A stretch of 64,000 nt of DNA, from the NCBI GenBank assembly GCA_046329495.1, contig JAXLUO010000018.1:17850-81849 (forward strand), read 5' to 3'. Position numbers and translations under genes: made by a program. Shown here one piece after another: positions 1 to 8,488 of the stretch (position 1 is its first letter; every line of letters starts with the position of its first letter). A model generated the notes under the pieces. It was not told the DNA's origin. It worked only from the letters and a program-made list of their open reading frames with translations, and did not search any database. This stretch comes from Bog-950 sp046329495. Its GTDB lineage: Bacteria > Bacteroidota > Bacteroidia > Chitinophagales > LD1.

Positions 1-963
1 GCAGTTAACCGCATTGCATTAAGCGGTACACCGGTAATGAACAACACGTTCGATATATACTCGCAATTAAACTTCCTGCTGCCCGGCTTATTGGGCGGAC
101 CGGAATTCTTTAAACGTGAATACGCCATACCTATCGATCGCGATATGAATATGGACAAAACGAATGCGCTGCAAAAAATCACAGCACCTTTCGTATTGCG
201 ACGCACCAAAAAGCAGGTAGCAGCCGATCTGCCCGATAAAACAGAATCGGTTATATGGTGTCAGATGGATGAACCGCAGAAGGAAGCGTACGAAGCCATC
301 AAAAAACAAATCAAGTCCAACGTATTCCTCGATATTGAACGCGATGGTTTTACTAAAGCCAAGTTCTCTATCCTCCAGGGTATACTTAAGCTACGGCAAA
401 TCTGTTGTGCGCCATCCTTATTGAAGGACGAGGAGATCACAACAAAAGACTCCATCAAAATGGAGATGGTAATGAACGAGCTGCGCGATAATGTAAGCGG
501 AAGTAAATCCCTCGTATTCTCGCAATACCTGGGCATGCTTGAAATGATTGCACAACAATGCAAGAAGGAAAACATACCTTATTTGTACTTTGACGGCAGC
601 ACACCATTAAACGAACGCGCACAAATGGTTAACACCTTCCAGGACGAGAATTCTGATGTGCGCGTGTTTCTTATCAGCCTAAAAGCAGGTAATGCAGGTT
701 TAAATCTTACAGCCGCCGAATATGTTTTCCTGATGGACCCATGGTGGAACAACGCCGTGGAGCAGCAAGCTATTGACCGCACCCACCGCATTGGCCAAAC
801 CAAAAATATTTTTGCTTACAAGCTTATCTGCCGCAATACCATCGAAGAAAAAATACTGGAACTACAGCAGAAAAAGCGGCAGCTATCTGAAGATCTGGTT
901 AGCGAAGAAGAAGGTTTTGTAAAACACCTTACGCAGGAAGATATCACCTTCCTGTTCGATTAA
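1..963 (+). CDS. SNF2-family DEAD/DEAH-box helicase, C-terminal part (5' end outside window)
   Basis: The frame is open from the first base and ends at the TAA at 961-963, so this is the 3' part of a longer gene. It begins with the SNF2 motif SGTPVMNN (the LTGTP-type helicase motif), followed by the domain linker with LRRTKKQV and the second RecA lobe. Helicase motif V is seen as SLKAGNAGLNLTAA and motif VI as QAIDRTHRIGQTK; both are diagnostic of Swi2/Snf2 ATPases. The protein ends in a short helical tail. Family knowledge: these are ATP-driven double-stranded DNA translocases; bacterial members (RapA/HepA-like) act in transcription recycling or on DNA. The role of this one is not shown. It overlaps the convergent next gene by four bases. 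Confidence 0.93.
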   Translation, partial: AVNRIALSGTPVMNNTFDIYSQLNFLLPGLLGGPEFFKREYAIPIDRDMNMDKTNALQKITAPFVLRRTKKQVAADLPDKTESVIWCQMDEPQKEAYEAIKKQIKSNVFLDIERDGFTKAKFSILQGILKLRQICCAPSLLKDEEITTKDSIKMEMVMNELRDNVSGSKSLVFSQYLGMLEMIAQQCKKENIPYLYFDGSTPLNERAQMVNTFQDENSDVRVFLISLKAGNAGLNLTAAEYVFLMDPWWNNAVEQQAIDRTHRIGQTKNIFAYKLICRNTIEEKILELQQKKRQLSEDLVSEEEGFVKHLTQEDITFLFD

Positions 964-1292
964 GGTATGCCGAGGGTTGGGCTTTCTGAGCAGGCGTCTG
1001 CACAACTGTTGCAGGCATCTGCGCAGGCACGGCAATGTTCGTTGTTATGTTTGGCGCATTCTTCACCGCAAAGGCGGCAGAGTTCCGCACAAAACTTCAT
1101 ATACTTATCACTGTTCTCCGAATCGCGCATAAGTGCCGAGGCTGTTAAAAGGCATATTTCTGCGCACTCTCTGTCAAGTTCAATACAACGGGTCATCATA
1201 TCTACATCCTCTTCATTCAGGCAAGCATTATAGCATCGGTTGCAGGCCGCTGCACAGGCATACAGGCTTTCCAGCAATTGGTTCCCTTCCAT
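960..1292 (-). CDS. Four-helix copper-storage-like protein (Csp/DUF326)
   Basis: A 110-residue protein with 16 cysteines, mostly in CxxxC, CxxC and related spacings along predicted helices (for example CAAACNRCYNAC and CRACADACNSCADAC). This is the pattern of the DUF326/Csp family, in which cysteines line the core of a four-helix bundle and hold many Cu(I) ions. No signal peptide is visible, so a cytosolic Csp3-type protein is the best match. The stop overlaps the convergent SNF2 gene by four bases. The start ATG at 1290-1292 is the only methionine upstream of the first cysteine cluster. Metal identity is inferred from the family, not visible in the sequence. Confidence 0.85.
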   Translation of the reverse strand: MEGNQLLESLYACAAACNRCYNACLNEEDVDMMTRCIELDRECAEICLLTASALMRDSENSDKYMKFCAELCRLCGEECAKHNNEHCRACADACNSCADACSESPTLGIP

Positions 1293-1742
1293 AATAGCAG
1301 GTTTAAAGTTTAATAAGAAAGGCCCTCCTGCTATAGGGCAGAAGGGCCCAAAACTTTTACATGCTTAAGTAGGCCTAAATTCCAAAAAAGGCATACCTCA
1401 TGCATAAGTTATAAAAGTCTTAAGCTAAAAGTATTCCAGATGTTGCTTAATCGATGCTACCATTATTTGAGGCAAATTTACCTCAGTAGTTATACAGTAA
1501 TTGCAAGAACATGCTCATTAGCGGGGTAAAACTGAACACCTCATCCCATATATAACGTGTAAATTACCGAAGGCATTGTTCCCATAAAGTAGATTGAAAA
1601 AAAATGGATATAAAAATCACCTTTCACCAAAATAAGCAGCAACATAAAGCGTATTGAATGCAGATGCCGGTTGTTCTTTACTTGTTAACGGCATGTTTTT
1701 TTACCCTGCTTTTTACAAGCAGAACAAATTAAACAGAGCAAT
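1293..1742. other. 450-bp intergenic region without a gene
   Basis: This lies between the divergent Csp gene and the small gene upstream of ligD. Apart from the hairpin at 1321-1348 I see no ORF with coding character, no RNA gene and no convincing promoter pair. It presumably holds the promoters for both directions. Confidence 0.5.
1321..1348 (-). terminator. Terminator-like hairpin upstream of the Csp gene
   Basis: GGCCCT pairs with AGGGCC and the inner TGC with GCA, separated by a small internal loop. On the minus strand the stem is followed by TTTCTTATT, as in an intrinsic terminator. It lies 28 bases upstream of the minus-strand Csp start, so it could end a transcript entering from the right or act as an attenuator for the gene. 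Only the structure is visible. Confidence 0.4.
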
Positions 1743-2027
1743 ATGGAAATAGATAGATTTCTGCTAAGCTCCGCGAATGGAGAAGAGGAAGGCCCTCAAT
1801 ATATTTTACACACCCAAACACCTAAGGCCTTAATTCAGGTTGTGCCTTGTGCCACGGTCAACGGCAAGTCAGGTCAAACTTATTCATACCAACTACAAAA
1901 TGAGGTTGAGCCAAGATACCTTACCTTTAGGGTAGTGCAGGTTTATGAACCGGTGAGCGATTACCGGCATATTTTGGATGAGGCATGGAATTGGTTATAC
2001 AACAGCGGTGCACTGCTTGCAGCGTAA
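1743..2027 (+). CDS. Unknown small protein upstream of ligD
   Basis: A 94-residue protein that I do not recognise. It has no signal peptide or membrane segment, has a mixed alpha/beta look, and carries aromatic residues in a conserved-looking C-terminal stretch (DYRHILDEAWNWLYNSG). It ends nine bases before the ligD ATG on the same strand, so the two are almost certainly co-transcribed. A link to LigD or DNA repair is inference from position only. ATG at 1743 follows an A-rich leader, as usual in this phylum. Confidence 0.7.
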   Translation: MEIDRFLLSSANGEEEGPQYILHTQTPKALIQVVPCATVNGKSGQTYSYQLQNEVEPRYLTFRVVQVYEPVSDYRHILDEAWNWLYNSGALLAA

Positions 2028-2036
2028 ATACTTGCT

Positions 2037-4595
2037 ATGGCCTTAACCCAATACAATAAAAAGAGGAATTTTGGCAAAACTTCGGAACCCGAAGGCAAAC
2101 TGGCGCACAAAAAAGGTAAGCTCATTTTTGTTGTCCAAAATCATCATGCCTCACATTTGCATTACGACTTTAGGTTGGAAGCAAACGGTGTGCTTAAAAG
2201 CTGGGCAGTGCCTAAAGGTCCATCCATGAACCCTAACGATAAGCGCCTGGCCATGATGGTGGAAGACCACCCGTATAATTACAAGGACTTTGAAGGCAAC
2301 ATACCCGAAGGCAATTATGGTGCAGGCAATGTTATAGTTTGGGATAACGGCACTTACGTTCCCGAAGAGGAAACCGACAACCCCGATAAAACAGTGGAGG
2401 TAGGTATTCGCAAAGGCAGGTTAACCGTAATCCTTAAAGGCAAAAAATTAAAAGGTGCATTCAGTTTGGTAAAAATGCACGGCCGGCAGGAGAATGCCTG
2501 GATGCTGATTAAGAAGAAAGACGACTTTGCAACTGATGAGGACATCACAGCTAATGAAAAATCAGTAATCAGTAAAAAGACACTACAACAATTGGCCGAT
2601 AAATACCACAACGAAAAAGACGGTACGCCCAAGAGTGAAAAGAAAAAGAAGGTAGCCTCAAAACCGAAAGCCAAAACCAAAAAGCAAACGGTAAAAAAAA
2701 AGCCCGGTCGCATAAAACCAATGCTCGCCGAACTAACTGAAGCACCATTTGATAACCCCGATTGGATATTCGAACCAAAGTACGATGGCTACAGGGTGCT
2801 TGCTGATTGTAACGGTGATAATGAAGTTGACCTTTACAGTCGTAATCTTCTCTCCTTTAACGAGGACTTCGCTTCTATTGTCAACGAACTGAAAAAAATC
2901 AATCACGACTGTTTGCTGGATGGTGAAGTGGTAGCCGAAGACGAAAAAGGAGTATCCCGGTTTCAACTATTACAAAACTTTAGAAATAAGTTGCAGGGCG
3001 ATTTGCAATATTACGTATTCGACCTCCTGCGTCTGGATGGAAACGATTTGACCAACTTACCGCTAATTGAACGAAAGGAATTGTTGCGCATGCTGTTGAA
3101 AGGTGCTAAGTTGAAACATATGCACTTCTCGGAACATATTGCTGAACATGGTATTAAGTTTTTTGAACAAGCCGGTAAGAAAGGGTGGGAAGGCATAATT
3201 GCAAAGGATGCTCAAAGCACCTATAGTGCCGGAGCACGTAACGGCGATTGGCAAAAGATAAAGATCACCAAAGAACAGGAAACGGTAATTTGTGGTATAA
3301 CAGAACCTAAAGGCGGCAGAAAATTCTTTGGCTCATTGCTTTTAGGCGTTTATCAGGATGCGGAATTACAGTATGTAGGCAACTGTGGCACCGGCTTTAA
3401 CCATGCAGGATTAAAGGACCTTTATGAAAAGCTGAAGCCGCTGTTCGTAAACAAATCTCCCTTCAGTGAACGTATTACCGGCACGGCCGATGTACAGTGG
3501 ATAAAACCCAAACTGGTTTGCCAGGTTAAATTTACCGAGTGGACGGGCGATGGCAGCATGCGCCATCCGGTTTTTTTAGGACTACGTAAGGATAAAAAAG
3601 CAACTGAAGTTAAACGCGAAATACCGGTTGACATGAAAAAGAAAACAGCACAATCCGGTAATGAAGCACCGGTAGAAAAGGACTATGACAAGAAGGTGGG
3701 TAAGGTTACACTAAAGCTAACCAACCAAAACAAACTCTACTGGCCGGAGGATAAAATCACCAAAGGTGATTTGCTTATTTATTACGAAGAAGTGGCTGAT
3801 GTAATGCTTCCTTATCTTAAGGATAGACCTGAATCCCTGCATCGTTTTCCAAATGGAATTAAGGATAGCGGTTTTTTCCAGAAAGATCAGGATGTTGACA
3901 AACTACCGGATTGGGTTCATACAGAGCAAGTGTATTCCGAATCCACGAAGGAAAATATCGACTATCTGATATGTAACGATAAAGCACATCTCCTGTTTAT
4001 GGCCAACCTTGGCTGTATTGAGATCAATCCCTGGAATTCTAAAATTCAAACGTCTGAAAACCCCGATTGGATGGTAATCGATCTGGACCCGGAGGATATT
4101 GATTTTAAAGAGGTGGTAAAGGCCGCCATAGAAACCAGAAAATTTCTGGATAAACTGGAAATAGAAAGCTATTGCAAAACAAGCGGAGCTACAGGCTTAC
4201 ACATCTTTGTGCCCTTAGCTGCTAAATACGAATACGAAATAGTAAAGAACTTTGCGCAACTGATCGCGCAAAATGTAAACGATAAACTTCCCGACACAAC
4301 CAGCATTTTGCGCATGCCCAACAAAAGGAAGAAAAAAGTATATCTGGATTTCCTTCAAAACCGAAGAGGCCAAACCTTAGCAGCCCCCTATTCTGTACGG
4401 CCCCGGCCCGGTGCAACTGTTAGCACACCTTTGGACTGGAGTGAAGTAACTGCGAAACTTGACCCCTCCAAGTTCACTATCAAAACTACTCTGCAACGGT
4501 TAAATAAGAAAGGTGACCTCTGGAAACCCGTTATTGGCAAGGGAGCGAATCTCGAAAAAGCAATAAAAGCAGTCTACGAATCGGGCAACGATTAA
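2037..4595 (+). CDS. ligD: ATP-dependent DNA ligase LigD (phosphoesterase-ligase-polymerase)
   Basis: An 852-residue multidomain end-joining enzyme, in the order 3'-phosphoesterase, ligase, polymerase/primase. The phosphoesterase domain (about residues 1-160) shows HHASHLHYDFRLE and IPEGNYGAGNVIVWD. A lysine-rich linker (about 195-225) follows. The ligase domain (about 228-540) has the nucleotidyl lysine K248 in KYDG. The C-terminal AEP polymerase domain (about 560-850) has the metal-binding DLDP at D682/D684. In bacterial non-homologous end joining LigD works with Ku; no ku gene lies in this window. The stop overlaps the convergent M48 gene by four bases. The length and domain order fit complete LigD proteins of Bacteroidota. 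Confidence 0.97.
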   Translation: MALTQYNKKRNFGKTSEPEGKLAHKKGKLIFVVQNHHASHLHYDFRLEANGVLKSWAVPKGPSMNPNDKRLAMMVEDHPYNYKDFEGNIPEGNYGAGNVIVWDNGTYVPEEETDNPDKTVEVGIRKGRLTVILKGKKLKGAFSLVKMHGRQENAWMLIKKKDDFATDEDITANEKSVISKKTLQQLADKYHNEKDGTPKSEKKKKVASKPKAKTKKQTVKKKPGRIKPMLAELTEAPFDNPDWIFEPKYDGYRVLADCNGDNEVDLYSRNLLSFNEDFASIVNELKKINHDCLLDGEVVAEDEKGVSRFQLLQNFRNKLQGDLQYYVFDLLRLDGNDLTNLPLIERKELLRMLLKGAKLKHMHFSEHIAEHGIKFFEQAGKKGWEGIIAKDAQSTYSAGARNGDWQKIKITKEQETVICGITEPKGGRKFFGSLLLGVYQDAELQYVGNCGTGFNHAGLKDLYEKLKPLFVNKSPFSERITGTADVQWIKPKLVCQVKFTEWTGDGSMRHPVFLGLRKDKKATEVKREIPVDMKKKTAQSGNEAPVEKDYDKKVGKVTLKLTNQNKLYWPEDKITKGDLLIYYEEVADVMLPYLKDRPESLHRFPNGIKDSGFFQKDQDVDKLPDWVHTEQVYSESTKENIDYLICNDKAHLLFMANLGCIEINPWNSKIQTSENPDWMVIDLDPEDIDFKEVVKAAIETRKFLDKLEIESYCKTSGATGLHIFVPLAAKYEYEIVKNFAQLIAQNVNDKLPDTTSILRMPNKRKKKVYLDFLQNRRGQTLAAPYSVRPRPGATVSTPLDWSEVTAKLDPSKFTIKTTLQRLNKKGDLWKPVIGKGANLEKAIKAVYESGND

Positions 4596-5872
4596 GGATG
4601 TCTGTCGCAGTCCTGCAAGTGTTCTGCTTTCCACTGCATAGCCATATGTACCCGGTTCCTTCCGCTGGGGTGGTCAAAGAAGAACACCTCCTCCCAGTAA
4701 CCTGGATCAATCTTTCGGTATTCAGAAAGCATCATATCTACATGCGCTTCAGCATCAGGTTCCCGGGCAGCATTTAAGCCAAACATATCTGCTTCGGCTT
4801 CCATGGTGCGGGTCATCGTATTGGTTATTGGCGTAGCGAAAAACATTACCACCGTAAACAGCACCACCAATAGCGGCAATCCTGCAATGTCGCTTATGCT
4901 TTCAATACCCATGCGTCCACTCCAACGTAACAGTAAAGCGTTAAAGGCCCAGGCCACCACAGCAAATACCAAAACCAGTAACACCGACATTTCAACCAGC
5001 CCTTTATAAACGTGGTTCATCACGTAATGACCCATTTCGTGGCCCATTACTGATTTTATTTCAGCAGCCGAGCACCGTTTAAGCAAATTATCATTCAAAG
5101 AGATGCGCGTAGTACTGCCTATGCCGCTAACATTGGCACTCACTCTATCGCTTTGTTTACTCGCATCAAACTGGTAAACATTCTCGGCCGGTATACTATT
5201 AGCGCGTGCCATCGAAAGTATCTCACGCTTTAAATTTCCATCAGCCAGGGGCTCGTATTTATTAAACAAAGGCATTAAAAACACCGGGGCTATAAACAAC
5301 ACCAACACACTAAAACCGATGCAAATACCTGCCCCCCACATCCACCATTTTTTACCTGTACGGCGCATGGCTATATAAACAAGTATAAGCAACACGCTGC
5401 CACCTATAGTTCCAACAGCAAGCCCAATCAAATCCTGTGTAAGCCATTCTGCAAAGCTCATGTTACTCAAATTGTATTGATGTTCCCGATAGTAGCTCTG
5501 GTATACATTAAACGGAAACATCAACAAATAGGCCGCAATAAAGTAAAGCAAGGCATAAAGGAAAGTTTGGAGATTAACGCTCTTAACGCCGCTAACCAAC
5601 CCCTTCATTCTTTTTGATAAGCCGCCAAACAGAAAAATAACGCCAACACCAATGGCATACAGGGTGCTCCAGAGTAGCAACCAGTAGCCGCCCTCGAAAT
5701 AGGCATCCGAATGCGCCCGTTGTTCAGGAGTTAGGGTATTTATCCATTGTTCAGTAGCACTATCTACGTTAAAGCTTGTAACAGCTTTTACTACGGACGT
5801 ATCAGTCTCAGCAAAGCCAAACGAAACACAGAACATAAACGCAAGCACGGTAAGCAGGAGTCCTTTTTTCAT
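4592..5872 (-). CDS. M48 family membrane zinc metalloprotease (Ste24-like)
   Basis: Numbering from an in-frame upstream ATG at 5888-5890, the zinc motif HEMGH is at residues 284-288 and the third ligand is E364 in EAEAD. A hydrophobic N terminus and several further membrane segments lie on both sides of the catalytic motif. This is the layout of Ste24/CAAX-type M48 peptidases with an M48_N domain. I chose the start at 5872 (MKKGLLL...), which opens directly into a signal-peptide-like segment; the earlier start adds six residues. The bacterial substrate is unknown; family members degrade or process membrane and periplasmic proteins. It is divergent from the acyl-CoA dehydrogenase gene. Confidence 0.9.
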   Translation of the reverse strand: MKKGLLLTVLAFMFCVSFGFAETDTSVVKAVTSFNVDSATEQWINTLTPEQRAHSDAYFEGGYWLLLWSTLYAIGVGVIFLFGGLSKRMKGLVSGVKSVNLQTFLYALLYFIAAYLLMFPFNVYQSYYREHQYNLSNMSFAEWLTQDLIGLAVGTIGGSVLLILVYIAMRRTGKKWWMWGAGICIGFSVLVLFIAPVFLMPLFNKYEPLADGNLKREILSMARANSIPAENVYQFDASKQSDRVSANVSGIGSTTRISLNDNLLKRCSAAEIKSVMGHEMGHYVMNHVYKGLVEMSVLLVLVFAVVAWAFNALLLRWSGRMGIESISDIAGLPLLVVLFTVVMFFATPITNTMTRTMEAEADMFGLNAAREPDAEAHVDMMLSEYRKIDPGYWEEVFFFDHPSGRNRVHMAMQWKAEHLQDCDRHP

Positions 5873-5984
5873 AGCCGTTATTTGTGGCAAAATACCATTG
5901 TTTTCCGGTTATGCACATACCCCAGTTCCGCCTACCGGCATTCAATCAACAATTCTTACATTTCCCGCTTAAACCCTTACTGAC

Positions 5985-7784
5985 ATGAGCTTAAAAGGCG
6001 GTGCATTTATTACCGGTGAAACTGATTATAAGGACATCTTTTTACCCGAAGAATGGTCGGAAGAACAATTGATGGTGCGCGATATGGTGAAGGATTTCTG
6101 TCTAAAAGAAATCCATGGCCTGGGCATTGATAAAGCTGCTGCGCTCGATGCCTCGAAAGACTTACCCTTTATTGTAGAATTATTAGAAAAATCAGCAGAG
6201 CTGGGTTTATGTGGTCTATCAATTGATAAAGATTACGGCGGTTTGGACCTCGACTTTAATACCGGCTTATTGTTTGGCGAAGCTATTGCTTTAGGGTTTT
6301 CATTTGCTACCACTATTGGCGCGCAAACGTCTATTGGTTCATTACCTATCGTTTTTTATGGCACACCCGAACAAAAGCAGAAATACCTGCCGGGTATTGC
6401 AACAGCTAAACTAAAAGCTTCTTATTGTCTTACCGAACCAGGGGCAGGTTCCGATGCAAATAGCGGAAGAACCAAAGCCACTTTATTGCCCGATGGCAAA
6501 GGTTATTTGTTGAACGGGCAGAAGATGTGGATTACCAACGGGGGCTTTGCGGATGTATTTATTGTGTTCGCCAAAATTGAAGACGACAAGGACCTTTCAG
6601 CCTTCATCGTTGAAAAAGCTTTTGGTGGCATACAACTTGGTAAAGAAGAAAAGAAGTTGGGGATTAAAGGTTCATCTACTGTTCAGGTATTCTTTAATAA
6701 CTGTCCCGTACCGGCTGAAAACCTCTTAGCCAAACGTGGTGAAGGTTTTAAAATAGCACTCAACATTTTAAATACCGGCCGTATAAAACTTTCTGCCGGT
6801 GCTATTGGCGGTAGTAAGTTTGCCATCAGCCGGGCGGTAGAATACGCCAACCAACGCGAACAATTCGGTCAGCCCATAAGTGCTTTTGGTGCTATGCAAT
6901 ATAAGATCGGCGAAATGGTTATGCGCACTTTTGCTACTGAGTCTGCTATTTATCGTACCGGCAGTAATATCGATCGTAAACAGGAAGCTTTTGTAAAGCA
7001 GGGTATGGATAAAAGCCAGGCAAAGCTTTTGGCAGTACGCGAATTTGCTGTTGAGTGTGCCATATTAAAGGTAGTTGGCAGCGATGTGCTGGACTACGTA
7101 GTTGACGAAGCCTTGCAAATGCACGGCGGCATGGGTTATGCAGTTGAAACCGGCATTGAAATGGGCTATCGCGATGCACGCATTACCCGTATCTACGAAG
7201 GCACCAACGAGATCAACCGCTTGCTCTCTGTAGCTGAATTAACACGCAGGGCACTTAAAACGAAAGAGGTAGATTTAATAGGTGCCGGCAAAAAACTACC
7301 CGCATTATTCTTTAAACAATTGCTTCCGTTTAAAGGCAAAAACGGCTTTGAGGAAGAACGCCGCATAGTGCGAAACATAAAGGCAGCCTTCCTGCTTATC
7401 TCCGGTGCTGCAGGCAACAAACTGCGCGAGAAAATGGTGGACGAACAGGAAATAGTAATGAACCTGGCTGATATCCTTGCCGAATCTTATATAGCTGAAT
7501 CGGTGCTTTTACGCGTAATGAAACTTGCAGAGAAAAAGGATCACCCGGCAGAAGAATTAGCTGTGCAGCGCAAACTGCTGCAACTGTATTTATATGAATC
7601 CCTTGATAAGATCCGTAAATCCGGTCGCGATGCCATTGCAGCCTATGCTAACGGAATAGAAAAAGGCACCATGAACTATTTACTAAGGTTGCTTACGCCT
7701 GCTTACAATGTTAACTCAAAAGAATTACGTAGGGCAGTGGCAGCTTACGCCATTAAAAAGAATGCTTATCCCTTCGTAGCTTAG
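5985..7784 (+). CDS. Acyl-CoA dehydrogenase (VLCAD/ACAD9-like long form)
   Basis: A 599-residue flavoprotein with the usual N-terminal, middle and C-terminal domains of acyl-CoA dehydrogenases plus a C-terminal extension of about 170 residues, as in very-long-chain enzymes. Visible motifs are SYCLTEPGAGSDA (FAD/substrate loop), KMWITNGG, and ITRIYEGTNEINR with the presumptive catalytic base E405. It would oxidise acyl-CoA to trans-2-enoyl-CoA in beta-oxidation. The next gene starts nine bases after its stop and encodes a 3-hydroxyacyl-CoA dehydratase-like membrane protein, so a shared role in fatty-acyl metabolism is likely. Chain-length preference is not shown. Confidence 0.95.
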   Translation: MSLKGGAFITGETDYKDIFLPEEWSEEQLMVRDMVKDFCLKEIHGLGIDKAAALDASKDLPFIVELLEKSAELGLCGLSIDKDYGGLDLDFNTGLLFGEAIALGFSFATTIGAQTSIGSLPIVFYGTPEQKQKYLPGIATAKLKASYCLTEPGAGSDANSGRTKATLLPDGKGYLLNGQKMWITNGGFADVFIVFAKIEDDKDLSAFIVEKAFGGIQLGKEEKKLGIKGSSTVQVFFNNCPVPAENLLAKRGEGFKIALNILNTGRIKLSAGAIGGSKFAISRAVEYANQREQFGQPISAFGAMQYKIGEMVMRTFATESAIYRTGSNIDRKQEAFVKQGMDKSQAKLLAVREFAVECAILKVVGSDVLDYVVDEALQMHGGMGYAVETGIEMGYRDARITRIYEGTNEINRLLSVAELTRRALKTKEVDLIGAGKKLPALFFKQLLPFKGKNGFEEERRIVRNIKAAFLLISGAAGNKLREKMVDEQEIVMNLADILAESYIAESVLLRVMKLAEKKDHPAEELAVQRKLLQLYLYESLDKIRKSGRDAIAAYANGIEKGTMNYLLRLLTPAYNVNSKELRRAVAAYAIKKNAYPFVA

Positions 7785-7793
7785 CCTATACCT

Positions 7794-8387
7794 ATGCGTC
7801 CTTCAGTGAAGTATTACCTTATCACCTACAACCTGGTGGCCGTCCTTGCCTGGTTAGCTTATCTGGTCGATTTCCTGGCTTCGGGCTTTAGCATTTCGCC
7901 CAGCGGATTGATCATGTTAAACATTGCCCAGGGCTTAGCCTTGTTGGAAATAGCACACACACTGTTACGTTGGGTAAGGTCGCCGGTATTAAGCACTGCA
8001 GCGCAGGTGGCATCCCGTTTACTGGTATTGGTGCTAATTAATTTCTTCTTATCCGACCGGCCGTTTCGTGGCATTACAAGCCACGGCATACTTATCGTTT
8101 CCTTTGCATGGAGCATAACGGAACTAGTCCGCTATTCTTTTTACTTCCTGCAGTTGTTAGGCGTTCAACCGCGGTGGTTAATGTGGATGCGTTATTCCTT
8201 CTTTATTGTGCTTTACCCAACCGGAGTTACAGGGGAATGGCTTATCATCTTAACACCAATAGTAGCGCAGCATTTTAAGTTGAACATCTATGTTGCTTTT
8301 GCTGCTGTGCTTGCCATTTCCTACATCTATTATTTCCCGGTGCTATATGGATACATGTGGAAGCAGCGTAACACCAAACTGAAATAA
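7794..8387 (+). CDS. PTPLA/HACD-family 3-hydroxyacyl-CoA dehydratase (PHS1-like)
   Basis: A 197-residue polytopic membrane protein of about six segments that matches the PTPLA (HACD/PHS1) family along its length: YNL..L.W near the N terminus, QGLALLEIAH at 46-55, QVASR at 71-75, ITELVRYSFYFLQLL at 108-122, and MRYSFFIVLYPTGVTGE at 132-148. In yeast Phs1 the catalytic pair is a Tyr and a Glu seven residues later in LYPxGxxxE; here these are Y141 and E148, both kept. In eukaryotes the enzyme dehydrates very-long-chain 3-hydroxyacyl-CoA in the ER. Bacterial homologues are little studied. It is co-transcribed with the acyl-CoA dehydrogenase nine bases upstream. Confidence 0.85.
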   Translation: MRPSVKYYLITYNLVAVLAWLAYLVDFLASGFSISPSGLIMLNIAQGLALLEIAHTLLRWVRSPVLSTAAQVASRLLVLVLINFFLSDRPFRGITSHGILIVSFAWSITELVRYSFYFLQLLGVQPRWLMWMRYSFFIVLYPTGVTGEWLIILTPIVAQHFKLNIYVAFAAVLAISYIYYFPVLYGYMWKQRNTKLK

Positions 8388-8419
8388 AAAGCGGCGCGCC
8401 CCCCGGGCAACGCCGCTTT
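8388..8419. terminator. Bidirectional intrinsic terminator between convergent genes
   Basis: AAAGCGGCG (8388-8396) pairs with CGCCGCTTT (8411-8419) around a GC-rich loop, directly after the HACD stop. A-rich and T-rich flanks on both sides allow it to end transcripts from the HACD operon (plus) and from the collagen-like gene (minus). Confidence 0.75.
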
Positions 8420-8488
8420 ACTCACCTAAAGCACAGAAAGTTAAAGTGAAGCGGTTTCGGCTTACCCAAGCCTACGCCGCCTCAACGG

